Both the position numbers and the translations under genes were made by a program. Of a stretch of DNA of 64,000 bases, positions 37,928 to 47,534 are shown one piece after another (within the stretch, counting starts at the first letter, position 1; every line of letters begins with the position of its first letter). Below the pieces are notes generated by a model. That model was not told where the DNA came from and did no database searches. It saw nothing but the letters and a program-made list of their open reading frames with translations. The DNA comes from Alphaproteobacteria bacterium (GTDB lineage: Bacteria > Pseudomonadota > Alphaproteobacteria > Puniceispirillales > Puniceispirillaceae): NCBI GenBank assembly GCA_016780775.1, contig JADHLI010000009.1, positions 23,795 through 87,794 of the forward strand. The letters are read 5' to 3'.

Positions 37928-38894
37928 TCTCTGGATACAGTTTTTACTTACGCTAGATGCCACTTTACGGGTTGCAATACCGCTAATTTTATGCGCGATG
38001 GCAGGGTTGTTTTCAGAACGCTCGGGCATCATTGATATCTCGCTTGAAGGCAAGATGCTAATGGCGGCCTTTGCTGCGGGAACGCTTGCTGCGCTTACTG
38101 GCTCGGCGATAGCTGGGCTTGTAGGCGCTATTCTGGTGTCGGTAATGTTCAGCCTCATTCACGGCTTTGCTTGTATTACCCATAAGGGCAATCAGGTTAT
38201 ATCTGGCTTGGCGATCAATATTCTTGCTTCTGGTTTAACCGTTACGTTGGGGATTGCGATTTTTGCCAAAGGAGGGCAAACCCCGATGCTATCGCGTGAG
38301 GCCAGATTTAGCTCTATCGAGCTACCTTTCGCCGAAGCGGCAGGCGCAATTCCGTTTATTGGACCCATCTATAAAGAGATTATTTCAGGGCATAATATTT
38401 TGGTCTGGTGTGCGCTGATAGCGGTATGGCTAACAGGGTTTGTTATTTTTAAAACGGCATTTGGTCTGCGTCTGCGCGCGGTCGGCGAAAAGCCCGAAGC
38501 GGTGGATACAGCTGGTATTAGCGTGTCTGGCTTGCGCTATCGTGCGGTAATTATTGCTGGCATATTATGCGGGATTGCAGGGGCGTATCTGTCGATTGCG
38601 CATGGGGCGGGCTTTGTGCGCGAAATGACAGCTGGCAAAGGTTATATAGCGCTAGCTGCGCTGATATTTGGTAATTGGCGGCCTGTACCAGCACTTGCTG
38701 CCTGTTTGATGTTTGGTTTTCTGGATGCGGTTGCGGCTCGCCTGCAAGGGGTGGAAGTGCCCGTAATTGGACAGATTCCGACTGACCTGATTTTGGTTCT
38801 GCCTTATGTGCTAACGGTGGTATTGCTGGCTGGGTTCATTGGCAAAGCAACACCGCCGCGTGCGATAGGCCGGCCATATGTTAAGGAGCGATAA
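37920..38894 (+). CDS. ABC transporter permease, nucleoside type (second)
   Basis: Second permease, 324 residues, with about nine hydrophobic spans. ERSGIIDISLEGKMLMAAF is the family motif near residue 37, and GNWRPVPALAACLMFG near the C-terminus is also characteristic. With the preceding permease and two-domain ATPase it forms the membrane complex. The ribosome-binding site of cdd lies inside its last codons. Confidence 0.93.
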   Translation: MADLWIQFLLTLDATLRVAIPLILCAMAGLFSERSGIIDISLEGKMLMAAFAAGTLAALTGSAIAGLVGAILVSVMFSLIHGFACITHKGNQVISGLAINILASGLTVTLGIAIFAKGGQTPMLSREARFSSIELPFAEAAGAIPFIGPIYKEIISGHNILVWCALIAVWLTGFVIFKTAFGLRLRAVGEKPEAVDTAGISVSGLRYRAVIIAGILCGIAGAYLSIAHGAGFVREMTAGKGYIALAALIFGNWRPVPALAACLMFGFLDAVAARLQGVEVPVIGQIPTDLILVLPYVLTVVLLAGFIGKATPPRAIGRPYVKER

Positions 38895-38895
38895 G

Positions 38896-39288
38896 ATGAC
38901 AGATGCGCTTGTGAAGGCCGCGATAGATATCCTGCCCAAGGCCTATGCCCCTTACAGCCAATTTCAGGTTGGCGCGGCTATTCAGGATGAAGAAGGGCGT
39001 ATCCATCTGGGCGTCAATGTTGAAAATGCAGCCTATCCAGTTGGCAGTTGTGCTGAAGCAGGGGCCATAGCGGCCATGATAGCTGCTGGGGGTAAACAGA
39101 TTGCCTGTATTGCAGTTGCGGGGCGCGGGGCTGAATTATGCACCCCTTGCGGGGGATGCCGTCAACGCCTGCGCGAATTTGCAGCGCCAGACATGGAAAT
39201 TCTAGTTTGTGATGATAAGGGTTTGCGGAAAATTTTTACGTTGGAAACCCTGCTTCCTCATAGCTTTGGCCCCAATAATCTGGACTAG
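38896..39288 (+). CDS. cdd: Cytidine deaminase
   Basis: Deaminates cytidine and deoxycytidine to uridine and deoxyuridine. From ATG 38896, 8 bp after AAGGAG, the protein is 130 residues, the size of the tetrameric short form. Zinc ligands are the cysteine in GSCAEAGAI and the pair in PCGGCRQ; the catalytic glutamate is in CAE. It starts 1 bp after the permease stop, so import and deamination are co-expressed. Confidence 0.95.
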   Translation: MTDALVKAAIDILPKAYAPYSQFQVGAAIQDEEGRIHLGVNVENAAYPVGSCAEAGAIAAMIAAGGKQIACIAVAGRGAELCTPCGGCRQRLREFAAPDMEILVCDDKGLRKIFTLETLLPHSFGPNNLD

Positions 39289-39312
39289 AATATTTTTAGG
39301 AAAGCGGAGATT

Positions 39313-39957
39313 TTATGTATTGTAAATCCTGTCACCAGCATCGCCTAGCCCCGGCAGAATATAGCAATTTTCATTTAATTCTCGGTCAAGGGCTGCGGTA
39401 ATAATCGGAATATCGGGATGGGCAGTTGTAAAGGCATGCACCCCTTCTGGCGCCGCTACCAGACAGCAAAAGACAATATCTGTTACGCCTCGTGATTTTA
39501 GCCTGTCTGCTGTCATAATCGCAGATCCGCCTGTTGCCAGCATCGGGTCAGTCATAATTACTTGCCGTGCTTTGATCTCTGGCGGCAATTTTTCATAATA
39601 ATATTCAGGGTTGTGGGTATCTGGGTCACGTTGCAGACCCATATGCCCAATAGCTGCCTCAGGCAGGAGCGCGCTAAGCGCATCTGCCATGCCATTGCCC
39701 GCGCGCAAAATAGAAACAATGCATGGCACATGAACGGGCAGGGCTACGGCTGTTATTGGCTCTAGCGGCGTTTCAATTTCTATCGAAACGGTTTTGATAT
39801 GGCGGAAAACAGACGCGCTCATCAATCCCGCTAATTCAAATAGAATACGGCGAAAATCCTGTGACGGCGTATCCTTATCTCGCAGTTTGGCCATCTTAAC
39901 GTCAATAACGGGATGGCAAAGAACTTCAAGCATTTCAAATTCGGCGGCGCGTGTCAT
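39313..39957 (-). CDS. upp: Uracil phosphoribosyltransferase
   Basis: Converts uracil and PRPP to UMP. The 214 residues show the PRPP-binding motif MTDPMLATGGSA and ILRAGNGM; PLEPITAVALPV is less standard, so the protein is somewhat divergent. It lies on the minus strand, convergent with cdd (24-bp gap) and divergent from tdk (210-bp gap), within a salvage cluster. Confidence 0.92.
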   Translation of the reverse strand: MTRAAEFEMLEVLCHPVIDVKMAKLRDKDTPSQDFRRILFELAGLMSASVFRHIKTVSIEIETPLEPITAVALPVHVPCIVSILRAGNGMADALSALLPEAAIGHMGLQRDPDTHNPEYYYEKLPPEIKARQVIMTDPMLATGGSAIMTADRLKSRGVTDIVFCCLVAAPEGVHAFTTAHPDIPIITAALDRELNENCYILPGLGDAGDRIYNT

Positions 39958-40167
39958 CGTGCTGTCCTTGTGATATCAGTATGATTAGAGGGCTGAGTTT
40001 AGCGCGCTTCTAGCTTCAGTTCAATGTGATGGTTTGCCCACATGTTGTGTGTTTTTAGCTGGACATTTTTGCATAGCTGATTTAGCCAAAGAGCAGATAG
40101 ACAGATGCGGCGCTAGCAAGGCTATTTGCAGGCGCCCTAAAAGAGATAACTCAGGTATATAAAGTTA

Positions 40168-40758
40168 GTGGCAAAGCTCTATTTTTCTTACTCAGCAATG
40201 AATGCTGGCAAGACGACAATATTGCTGCAAGCATCGCATAATTATAAAGAGCGAGGCATGCAAACGATGTTGCTGACGGCTGCCTTAGATGACCGGGCGG
40301 GATCTGGTAAAATTGCATCACGTATTGGTTTATCAGCAGATGCGCATATTTTTGATAGGGATAGCGATTTGCTGGCTCAGGTGCTGCCTGCTCATCAGGC
40401 CGCCCCACTTGCTTGCCTGCTCGTAGATGAAGCCCAGTTTCTAACCCCGGCTCAGGTCTGGCAACTTTCCGCGCTCGCTGATCAACATAATCTGCCAGTA
40501 ATGTGCTATGGTTTGCGGACTGATTTTAAAGGTAAGCTGTTTCCAGGTTCTGCTGAATTGCTGGCGATAGCTGATGTTTTACGTGAAATTCGCACTATTT
40601 GCCATTGTGGGCGCAAAGCAACGATGGTTATTCGGCAATCTGCCGATGGCACAATTTTGACAGATGGTGTTCAAATAGAAATTGGCGGCAACGACAAATA
40701 TGTCTCTTTATGCCGCAAACATTGGAAGGATGCGACTGGATATGCGCAAACAAAATAA
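40168..40758 (+). CDS. tdk: Thymidine kinase (type II)
   Basis: Phosphorylates thymidine and deoxyuridine. 196 residues with P-loop AMNAGKTT (10-17), Walker B DEAQF, and paired cysteines CHCGRKA plus a later C for the lasso-domain zinc. Start is GTG. Its last bases overlap the chosen start of the nicotinamidase gene. Confidence 0.94.
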   Translation: MAKLYFSYSAMNAGKTTILLQASHNYKERGMQTMLLTAALDDRAGSGKIASRIGLSADAHIFDRDSDLLAQVLPAHQAAPLACLLVDEAQFLTPAQVWQLSALADQHNLPVMCYGLRTDFKGKLFPGSAELLAIADVLREIRTICHCGRKATMVIRQSADGTILTDGVQIEIGGNDKYVSLCRKHWKDATGYAQTK

Positions 40759-41386
40759 CGCAAATCTTGGCGCTGCTAGCACGGGCTTGCTGGTGATAGA
40801 TGTGCAGAATGATTTCTGCCCTGGCGGTCAGCTTGCCGTGCAGGATGGCAACATTGTTGTTGACCCTATTAATCAGATGATAGCCTGCGCGCAAAATGTG
40901 GTTGCAACACAGGATTGGCATCCGCAAGGCCATTCAAGCTTTGCTTCTACTCATCCAGACAAAACCCCGTTTGAGGCGGTAGAGATGAGTTATGGTAAAC
41001 AAACATTATGGCCAGACCATTGTATACAAGGCACAAATGGCGCCGATTTTCACAAGCTGTTGCAGGCAGATGCCTTTCAGATGATTGTGCGTAAAGGTTT
41101 CCGACAAGCTATCGATAGCTATTCTGCATTTTTTGAGAATGACCGCAAAACCATTACTGGTCTGGATGGGTATTTGCGTAACCGGCAAATCGATAGGCTA
41201 GTGCTGGCTGGGCTTGCAACAGATTATTGTGTAGCGTTTTCTGCGCTGGATGCAGCATCGCTGGGATATAATGTATCGGTCGTCATGCCAGCCTGCCGTG
41301 CAATAGATTTAGAAGGTTCGCTGGCAGCACAAATCATGGCAATGCGTGATGCTGGCATCGAATTGCTAGAATATGTACCAGCTTAA
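40742..41386 (+). CDS. pncA: Nicotinamidase
   Basis: Isochorismatase-fold hydrolase converting nicotinamide to nicotinate for NAD salvage. Asp of the triad is in [13 protein letters not shown], lysine in IVRKGFRQ, cysteine in TDYCVAF. Metal ligands are likely in [12 protein letters not shown] use ATG 40742 (214 residues), with GGAAGG 12 bp upstream; an ATG at 40730 is possible, and one at 40682 would lie deep in tdk. Confidence 0.92.
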   Translation: MRKQNNANLGAASTGLLVIDVQNDFCPGGQLAVQDGNIVVDPINQMIACAQNVVATQDWHPQGHSSFASTHPDKTPFEAVEMSYGKQTLWPDHCIQGTNGADFHKLLQADAFQMIVRKGFRQAIDSYSAFFENDRKTITGLDGYLRNRQIDRLVLAGLATDYCVAFSALDAASLGYNVSVVMPACRAIDLEGSLAAQIMAMRDAGIELLEYVPA

Positions 41387-41440
41387 AGGCCAGTCTTAAA
41401 ACAGAATAAGTAACCGAGTTTTAGCTAGAAAGAAATTTGA

Positions 41441-43261
41441 ATGCGTGAAGAACTCCGCAATATTGCGATTATTGCCCATGTTGACCATGGCAAAACAACC
41501 CTCATTGACTCGATCATGAAACAAAGCGGCATGTTCCGTGAAAATCAGCAGGTCGATGAACGAATTATGGATTCTGGTGACCTAGAAAAAGAGCGCGGTA
41601 TCACTATTCTGGCTAAGCCTACTTCGGTGCGGTGGCGCGATGTACGTATCAATATTATCGATACACCTGGACATGCCGATTTTGGGGGTGAGGTAGAGCG
41701 CGTATTGCATATGGCAGACGGGGTTATTCTGCTGACAGATGCTGCTGAAGGGCCAATGCCGCAAACCAAATTTGTTCTAGGTAAGGCGTTGGCGCTTGGC
41801 CTTCGTCCAATGGTGATTATTAATAAAGTTGATAAACCAGATGGCCGGCCAGAAGAGGTGGTCGATGAGGTGTTTGATTTATTTGTTGCCCTTGATGCAG
41901 ATGATGCCCAGCTTGATTTTCCTATTCTTTATGCCTCTGGCCGCGACGGCTGGTGCGTGAAAGAGTTGGGTGATGCGCGCGCATCTCTTGACCCGCTTCT
42001 AGAGACCATTACCCAGCATGTACCGCCCCCGCAAGCGCCAATTGATGCGCCCTTTGCTATGTTGGCAACATTGCTGGATTCGGACCAGTTTTTAGGACGC
42101 TGTCTTACAGGCCGGGTGATGCAAGGCCGCATTTCGGTAAATGATAGTGTGCGTGCGCTCAATCTTGACAGTAAAGTTGTGGAAAGTGGCAGGCTGACAA
42201 AACTGCTTCGTTTTGAAGGCACGGAGCGGGTGCCAACAGATGAGGTAAGTGCAGGGGATATTGTCTGTATCGCAGGCCTATCGAAAGCCTCTGTTTCGGA
42301 TACTATTGCTAGTCCTGAGGTAAGTGAGCCACTTGCCTCAACCCCCATAGATCCGCCAACAATGTCGGTGACAATTTCGGTAAATGACAGTCCGCTTGCA
42401 GGCACGGAAGGCAAGAAAGTCACCTCTACCATGATAAGGCAGCGGCTATTAGCCGAAGCCGAAGTGAATGTTGCGATAACTTTTTCTGAGAGTGAAAACC
42501 GGGATGCGTTTGAGATTGGTGGGCGCGGCGAGTTGCAGCTTGGCGTGTTGATCGAAACCATGCGCCGCGAAGGGTTTGAGCTAACAGTCTCGCGTCCCAA
42601 AGTGCTGTTTCGGATGATAGATGGCCAGCGTCATGAGCCTATGGAAGAGATCATCATTGATGTGGATGCTGATTATGCTAGCCCCGTTATTGATACGCTA
42701 AACCAGCGAAAGGCCGAAATGGTGGATATGCGGAATGCTGGTTCTGGGAAAACACGGCTGGTCTTTTTAGCGCCATCACGCGGGCTGATAGGCTATCAGG
42801 GGCGGTTCTTAACCGAAACCCGCGGCACTGGCGTGCTGAATCGGGTGTTCCATAGCTACGCGCCTTATAAAGGGGATATTAGTGGGCGTCGCAATGGCGC
42901 GCTGGTATCTACTGAAACTGGCCAAGTCGTTGCATATGCCCTGTTTAATCTACAAGACAGAGGGGTGATGTTTGTATCCCCGCAAGATAAGGTCTATGAA
43001 GGTATGGTCGTGGGCGAGCATAACCGTGATAATGATTTGGGTGTGAATGTGCTAAAGGGCAAGAAGCTGAGTAATGTCCGCGCTTCTGGAACAGATGATG
43101 CCATTTTGCTAACCCCGCCTCGCCGCCTAACCCTTGAAGATATGATGGCGTATATCAACCCAGATGAGCTGGTGGAGGTAACGCCGGTAAGTTTGCGCTT
43201 GCGCAAGCGCTATCTGGACCCACATGAGCGCAAAAGAGCGGCTAGAACTGGCACAGAGTAA
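41441..43261 (+). CDS. typA: Ribosome-associated GTPase TypA/BipA
   Basis: Translational GTPase of 606 residues. G1 motif HVDHGKTTL near residue 13, G2/RGITI, G3 DTPGHADF and G4 NKVDKPD are all present, followed by EF-G-like domains III and V and the TypA-specific C-terminal domain (for example LTPPRRLTLEDMMAY). It assists ribosome assembly and growth at low temperature or under stress. It appears as a single-gene unit. Confidence 0.96.
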   Translation: MREELRNIAIIAHVDHGKTTLIDSIMKQSGMFRENQQVDERIMDSGDLEKERGITILAKPTSVRWRDVRINIIDTPGHADFGGEVERVLHMADGVILLTDAAEGPMPQTKFVLGKALALGLRPMVIINKVDKPDGRPEEVVDEVFDLFVALDADDAQLDFPILYASGRDGWCVKELGDARASLDPLLETITQHVPPPQAPIDAPFAMLATLLDSDQFLGRCLTGRVMQGRISVNDSVRALNLDSKVVESGRLTKLLRFEGTERVPTDEVSAGDIVCIAGLSKASVSDTIASPEVSEPLASTPIDPPTMSVTISVNDSPLAGTEGKKVTSTMIRQRLLAEAEVNVAITFSESENRDAFEIGGRGELQLGVLIETMRREGFELTVSRPKVLFRMIDGQRHEPMEEIIIDVDADYASPVIDTLNQRKAEMVDMRNAGSGKTRLVFLAPSRGLIGYQGRFLTETRGTGVLNRVFHSYAPYKGDISGRRNGALVSTETGQVVAYALFNLQDRGVMFVSPQDKVYEGMVVGEHNRDNDLGVNVLKGKKLSNVRASGTDDAILLTPPRRLTLEDMMAYINPDELVEVTPVSLRLRKRYLDPHERKRAARTGTE

Positions 43262-43264
43262 ACA

Positions 43265-43281
43265 AAAAAGCGCCCGCTTTT
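43265..43281 (+). terminator. Weak putative terminator after typA
   Basis: AAAAGC-GCCC-GCTTTT forms a short hairpin of six base pairs immediately after the typA stop. The stem is short and AT-rich at its base, so termination is uncertain. Confidence 0.3.
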
Positions 43282-43388
43282 CTGGCCTAAACCTTCGCAG
43301 CTGGTTTTGCTAGACAGATTGCCTTAATTCTGTCCATGATACGCGGTGGGGTGGATTAGTTTCTTAATCCATTTGGACGGAGGCGAAG

Positions 43389-43619
43389 ATGCAAACCCTT
43401 ACGTGCCAGAAATGCGGGACAAAATTTAAGTGCGGCTCTACTGAAGGGCGGTCATGTTGGTGCATGAACCTGCCCAATATGACGGGCGGTTTTGACCTAG
43501 CCGATGACTGTTTATGCCCAGATTGCCTGACCGCAGGGCAAGCTAAAGCGATTACCCGCCAACGTCGGATGCAAAAAACACAGCGGCAAGTTGAACGCGC
43601 ATCACGCACTATCTCCTAG
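43389..43619 (+). CDS. Small cysteine-rich CWC-type protein
   Basis: A 76-residue protein with seven cysteines arranged as CxxC near the N-terminus, then C, CWC, CxC and C (CQKCGTKFKCG, RSCWCMN, CLCPDCL). This fits the cysteine-rich CWC family (Pfam Cys_rich_CWC), likely a zinc-binding protein of unknown role. GGAGG sits before the ATG. The C-terminal tail is basic. Confidence 0.82.
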   Translation: MQTLTCQKCGTKFKCGSTEGRSCWCMNLPNMTGGFDLADDCLCPDCLTAGQAKAITRQRRMQKTQRQVERASRTIS

Positions 43620-44025
43620 AGTTCCCGCTTTCCTTTTTTTAAAATGACAATTAGGGTCTTTTGGCCATTATTATACGTAACTACAATATATAGACAAAAT
43701 TTGTTTGCAATATACATTATATAGTTGTAAATTGAGATATAAGCCTATTTTCTGCTGGTTAGCATAGAGCAGAGGCGCTTGGGTTTGGTGATGTGTGGTG
43801 CGTCTGTTTACCTGGCAGGCTTGTTAGCAATAGGCTTAGCTTGAATTGTGTATTTGATCGCAACTTCATCGTTCCTCCAAGCTTGTCGCCTCATCTATGC
43901 TGGGTGCGGCAAGTTTTTTAAAAAAACTGGTTTCTTTTCTCGTAATTTGCACATTCTCTGCATTCTTTGTTAGGCTCTAAAGGTCACATTTATTTAGAAT
44001 GCTATTTCTTTAAGGTTTTGTGCAA
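43620..44025. other. AT-rich intergenic region without a recognised gene
   Basis: No open frame with a ribosome-binding site, no tRNA and no clear terminator was found in these 406 bp. The first half is very AT-rich with TATA-like runs around 43670-43740; the second half may contain the promoter of the RraA-like gene. Confidence 0.5.
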
Positions 44026-44727
44026 ATGATAGAAGACCCCCCCTTATTAAAAGTTAAAAAGACCAGACGCCGCCCAACAGCTGCGCAAATTAGCGCCTTT
44101 CAGAATGTGCCAACAGGCCAGATTGTTGATGCAAGAGGTGGCAGAGGTGCGTTGAATATGGTGATTAGCCAGCAAACTACTTTGCCTGCAAGCGGTTCTT
44201 CTATAGCAGGCCCTGCCCTCACAGCGGAAAATGCCTCAGCTGATGTATTGGCCTCTTTTGCAGCTATTCATTACGCCGAGGCTGGCGATATTTTAGTCGC
44301 AGGATTTTCTGGAAATCAGAGCTGTGCCGGTGCAGGAGACAGGTTATGCGGCATGCTGGTTAATGTTGGTGCGGTGGGAATGATAATGGATTGTCCGGTA
44401 CGTGATATTCATGGCATCAACAAGATCGGGCTTCCGGTTTGGGCAACTGGCATCACCCCTGCAACGCCCTTTATGACTGGGCCTGGGCGGGTGGGTTTCG
44501 CGTTGGAATTTGCAGGCCAGCAAATTTGTCATGGCGATATGGTGATCGCAGATGCAGATGGGGTAGTGATTGTGCCGTTTGACGAGATAGACAGCGTTAT
44601 TGCCGCGCTTGAAAAGGTTAGAGGTTTAGAAGAAGCCCTAGATGCGCGCGTGGCAGATGGGCTAGTTACACATGATAAAATTGCCGCGATGATAGAAAAT
44701 GGTGCGCTTTTGCTCACAGATGATTAA
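44026..44727 (+). CDS. RraA family protein (4-hydroxy-4-methyl-2-oxoglutarate aldolase-like)
   Basis: RraA/HMG-aldolase fold of 233 residues. GAGDRLCGML and DCPVRDIHGI carry the conserved Gly-Asp and Arg-Asp used for metal and substrate in aldolase members, and GDMVIADADGVVIVP is the family signature. Enzymes of the fold cleave 4-carboxy-4-hydroxy-2-oxoadipate-type substrates or decarboxylate oxaloacetate, while RraA itself inhibits RNase E. Start ATG 44026 is preferred over GTG 44020 on spacing to AAGG. It is followed by an acyl-CoA ligase, which favours a metabolic role. Confidence 0.82.
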   Translation: MIEDPPLLKVKKTRRRPTAAQISAFQNVPTGQIVDARGGRGALNMVISQQTTLPASGSSIAGPALTAENASADVLASFAAIHYAEAGDILVAGFSGNQSCAGAGDRLCGMLVNVGAVGMIMDCPVRDIHGINKIGLPVWATGITPATPFMTGPGRVGFALEFAGQQICHGDMVIADADGVVIVPFDEIDSVIAALEKVRGLEEALDARVADGLVTHDKIAAMIENGALLLTDD

Positions 44728-44852
44728 AATCAGCTTGCCATAGCGGGTTGCCGGATTAAATAATGCTATATCTTCGACAGGTTAAGTGTAGCCTGTTTCC
44801 TGTCTGTTCTGGACAACTGTAATTTACTAAATTTTATTAACATTCATTTAGC

Positions 44853-46358
44853 ATGGGTTTTGAAATGACGATTAAATCTTTACTTGATGTTGGTGAGGAT
44901 AAGGCGGTCGCGCTGAGTGCACCGGGCCGCCCTTCTTTGTCTTATCAGGGTCTGCGGGCCCATATTGAAGCGATTGGTGGCCAGCTTGCTGGCAAGGGGC
45001 TTACAAGCGGGGACAGGGTTGCTATCGTGCTACCTAATGGTCCAGAAATGGCCTCAGCCTTTCTTGCGGTAGCAAGCTATATGTCAGCAGCGCCTCTAAA
45101 CCCAGCCTATAAAAAGTCTGAATACGCATTTTATCTCGAAGATTTAAGCCCAAAGCTGGTGATTGTTGATGAGGCTAGCCAGAACCCAGTTGTAGAAGCA
45201 GCAGCTGAGCTTGGTATCGAAGTAGTTGAAGCGAAAGTTTCGGAAAACGCGCCAGCAGGCAGCTTTACTTTGTTTGATACAGCCGCTACGCCCTCTCCAG
45301 CTGCGGCAGGGGATGAAGCGCTGGTCTTGCATACTTCTGGCACTACTTCGCGCCCGAAAGTTGTGCCGCTTTTGCAGAAAAATATATTGGCCTCTGCGCG
45401 TAATATTGCGGCTAGCCTTGAGCTAACAAATGCTGATCATTGTTTGAATATTATGCCCCTATTTCATATTCACGGGCTGATAGCTGTTCTTGCGGCCTCT
45501 ATGGGCAAGGGTGCTTCTGTATGCTGCTCGGCAGGATTTAATGCATTGCAATTTTTTGATCTGGCTAGGTCTGAGAAAATTAGTTGGTATTCAGGTGTGC
45601 CGACAATGCATCAGGCAATTTTACTTCGGGCACAACGCAACCCTGAGGTAGCAAAATCGCTTGGTTTGCGCTTTATTCGCTCGTCATCTGCATCATTGCC
45701 GCCAGCCGTATTTGATGCGCTAAACACAACTTTTGGCTGCCCAGTAATTGAGGCTTATGGCATGACGGAGGCGGCTCATCAAATGACCTCTAATCCGCTA
45801 GGGCAAGACAAACAAAAAGCAGGGTTTGTGGGCATTGTTACCAATCCTGAGGCATGTATTTTGGATGCGGATGGTGCTGTTCAGCCGCAGGGAAGTGAGG
45901 GCGAGGTTTGTATCAAGGGCGAGAATGTTACGCCGGGATATGAAAATAATGACGCTGCCAACGCAAGCAGTTTCATCAATGGCTGGTTCAGAACCGGCGA
46001 TCAGGGCTATTTTGATGCAGAAGGCTATTTGAAGATCACTGGTCGTCTGAAAGAAATTATTAATCGAGGCGGCGAGAAAATCTCACCGCTAGAGGTAGAT
46101 AATATATTGATGGAACATCCTGCCATCCAACAGGTTGTAACCTTTGCTGTGGCAGATAAAATGCTAGGTGAAGATATTGCCGCTGCAGTAGTGCTAGCGG
46201 ATGGGGCTAGCCTGAGCGAAGCAGAACTAAAAGAATATGCCAATGCCCATTTAGCTAAGTTTAAAGTGCCAAAGCATATCACGTTTCTGGATGAAATTCC
46301 CAAAGGGGCGACAGGCAAGCTACAGCGCATTGGATTGGCTGAAAAGTTAGGTTTGTAA
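44853..46358 (+). CDS. AMP-forming acyl-CoA synthetase, oxalyl-CoA-ligase-like
   Basis: ANL-superfamily ligase of 501 residues. P-loop LHTSGTTSRPK (159-169), YGMTEAAHQM (A5), FRTGDQGYFDAEGYL (A7/A8) and the C-terminal catalytic lysine in PKGATGKLQR. The short chain and the segment APLNPAYKKSEYAFYLED resemble oxalate:CoA ligases (AAE3 group), but specificity is uncertain. An alternative start at 44865 is possible. Two short tandem arrays begin at its stop codon. Confidence 0.85.
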   Translation: MGFEMTIKSLLDVGEDKAVALSAPGRPSLSYQGLRAHIEAIGGQLAGKGLTSGDRVAIVLPNGPEMASAFLAVASYMSAAPLNPAYKKSEYAFYLEDLSPKLVIVDEASQNPVVEAAAELGIEVVEAKVSENAPAGSFTLFDTAATPSPAAAGDEALVLHTSGTTSRPKVVPLLQKNILASARNIAASLELTNADHCLNIMPLFHIHGLIAVLAASMGKGASVCCSAGFNALQFFDLARSEKISWYSGVPTMHQAILLRAQRNPEVAKSLGLRFIRSSSASLPPAVFDALNTTFGCPVIEAYGMTEAAHQMTSNPLGQDKQKAGFVGIVTNPEACILDADGAVQPQGSEGEVCIKGENVTPGYENNDAANASSFINGWFRTGDQGYFDAEGYLKITGRLKEIINRGGEKISPLEVDNILMEHPAIQQVVTFAVADKMLGEDIAAAVVLADGASLSEAELKEYANAHLAKFKVPKHITFLDEIPKGATGKLQRIGLAEKLGL

Positions 46359-46396
46359 AGGTAGCTATGTAAAGGTAGCTATGTAAAGATGGCTTT
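46355..46396. repeat. 14-bp tandem repeat, three units (array A)
   Basis: GTAAAGGTAGCTAT twice exactly, then GTAAAGATGGCTTT. The first unit contains the TAA stop codon of the acyl-CoA ligase. Confidence 0.92.
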
Positions 46397-46418
46397 GTTC
46401 TGCCAGACCTACCAGCTA

Positions 46419-46460
46419 AAATAGGCCAGATGAAATAGGCCAGATGAAATAGGCTAGATG
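46419..46460. repeat. 14-bp tandem repeat, three units (array B)
   Basis: AAATAGGCCAGATG twice exactly, then AAATAGGCTAGATG. It lies 22 bp after array A, has the same unit length but an unrelated sequence, and ends 42 bp before the next start codon. Confidence 0.92.
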
Positions 46461-46502
46461 CGCCATAATAATTATGCGCATAAAGGTTAAGAGGAGGCTG
46501 TC

Positions 46503-47492
46503 ATGGCAAAGATTTGTATCTATGGCGCAGGTGCAATAGGCGGCTATTTGGCAGCTTGCCTTGATAGGGCGGGTGCAGAGGTTAGTCTGGTTGCCCGTGG
46601 TCCGCATCTGGCGGCCATCCAAAAAGAAGGCTTGCGTTTGAATAAGGGTGGCGAGATATCTGTCCACCATCTGCAAGCCAGCGATAATCCTAGCGATCTT
46701 GGCGAGCAAGATTATATAATTTTAGCGTTAAAGGCGCATGGCATTCCCAAAATTATTGATCAAATGGCGCCACTTTTGGGCCCTAATACAGCCGTGGTAT
46801 CAGCAGTAAATGGCTTGCCTTGGTGGTATTTCCATCAGGCGAATACAGGCACGATGCTGGATAATCAGCCGTTGCAGGCAGTAGATCCAGGTGGGCGTAT
46901 CTATTCAGAGATTGGCGCGCATCGTGCTATAGGCTGTGTTGTGTATCCAGCCTGCGAGATTGCTGAGCCTGGCCTTATTCAGCATATTGACGGGGAGCGC
47001 TTTAGCCTTGGTGAGCCTTCTGGTGAGGCAAGTGAGCGTGTCAAAACCCTTAGCCAACTCATGATAGCGGGCGGGCTGAAAGCGCCGCAAAAGAAGCGTA
47101 TCCGTGACGAAATTTGGGTAAAATTATGGGGCAATTGTTCTTTTAATCCAGTATCTGCATTAACTGGCGCGAACCTTGATAAAATAGGGGGCGATGCAGC
47201 TTGCCGACATCTGGTGGCTACGATAATGGCAGAATGCCAGCAAATTGGTGAAGCTATAGGCGTGCGTTTTAATGTGAGTATTGAAGATAGGATAGAAGGT
47301 GCGGCGCGCATAATTGGTCATAAGCCCTCAACGCGGCAGGATATTGAAGCTGGTCGGCCGCTAGAGATTGACCCGCTTGTCACAGCAGTGCTGGAGTTGG
47401 CTGAGCGTCTGGAAATCCCAGCCCCCACGCTAACCCATGTTACGGGCCTGTTAAAATTGCAAGCGCGCACTCTTGGCCTTTATGGTGATTAG
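46503..47492 (+). CDS. Ketopantoate reductase family protein (PanE/ApbA-like)
   Basis: NADPH-dependent 2-oxoacid reductase fold, 329 residues. Rossmann motif GAGAIGG (6-12), ALKAHGI near 79, and the catalytic lysine region with KLWGNCSFNPVSALTG (lysine and asparagine as in PanE). It may be 2-dehydropantoate reductase, but the catabolic neighbourhood (acyl-CoA ligase, SDR, GMC) and lack of panB/panC nearby suggest a paralogue with another 2-keto acid. AAGAGGAGG precedes the ATG. Confidence 0.83.
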   Translation: MAKICIYGAGAIGGYLAACLDRAGAEVSLVARGPHLAAIQKEGLRLNKGGEISVHHLQASDNPSDLGEQDYIILALKAHGIPKIIDQMAPLLGPNTAVVSAVNGLPWWYFHQANTGTMLDNQPLQAVDPGGRIYSEIGAHRAIGCVVYPACEIAEPGLIQHIDGERFSLGEPSGEASERVKTLSQLMIAGGLKAPQKKRIRDEIWVKLWGNCSFNPVSALTGANLDKIGGDAACRHLVATIMAECQQIGEAIGVRFNVSIEDRIEGAARIIGHKPSTRQDIEAGRPLEIDPLVTAVLELAERLEIPAPTLTHVTGLLKLQARTLGLYGD

Positions 47493-47534
47493 CCGCTAAA
47501 CTGAAGCGACAGTCGGCGTGGGGAGGGAAGCGAT

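Noticed and set aside
43670..43740. Palindromic TATA-rich region as an origin or operator
   Set aside because: The arms around ACTACAATATA and TATATAGTTGTA do not pair well, and there is no adjacent replication gene.
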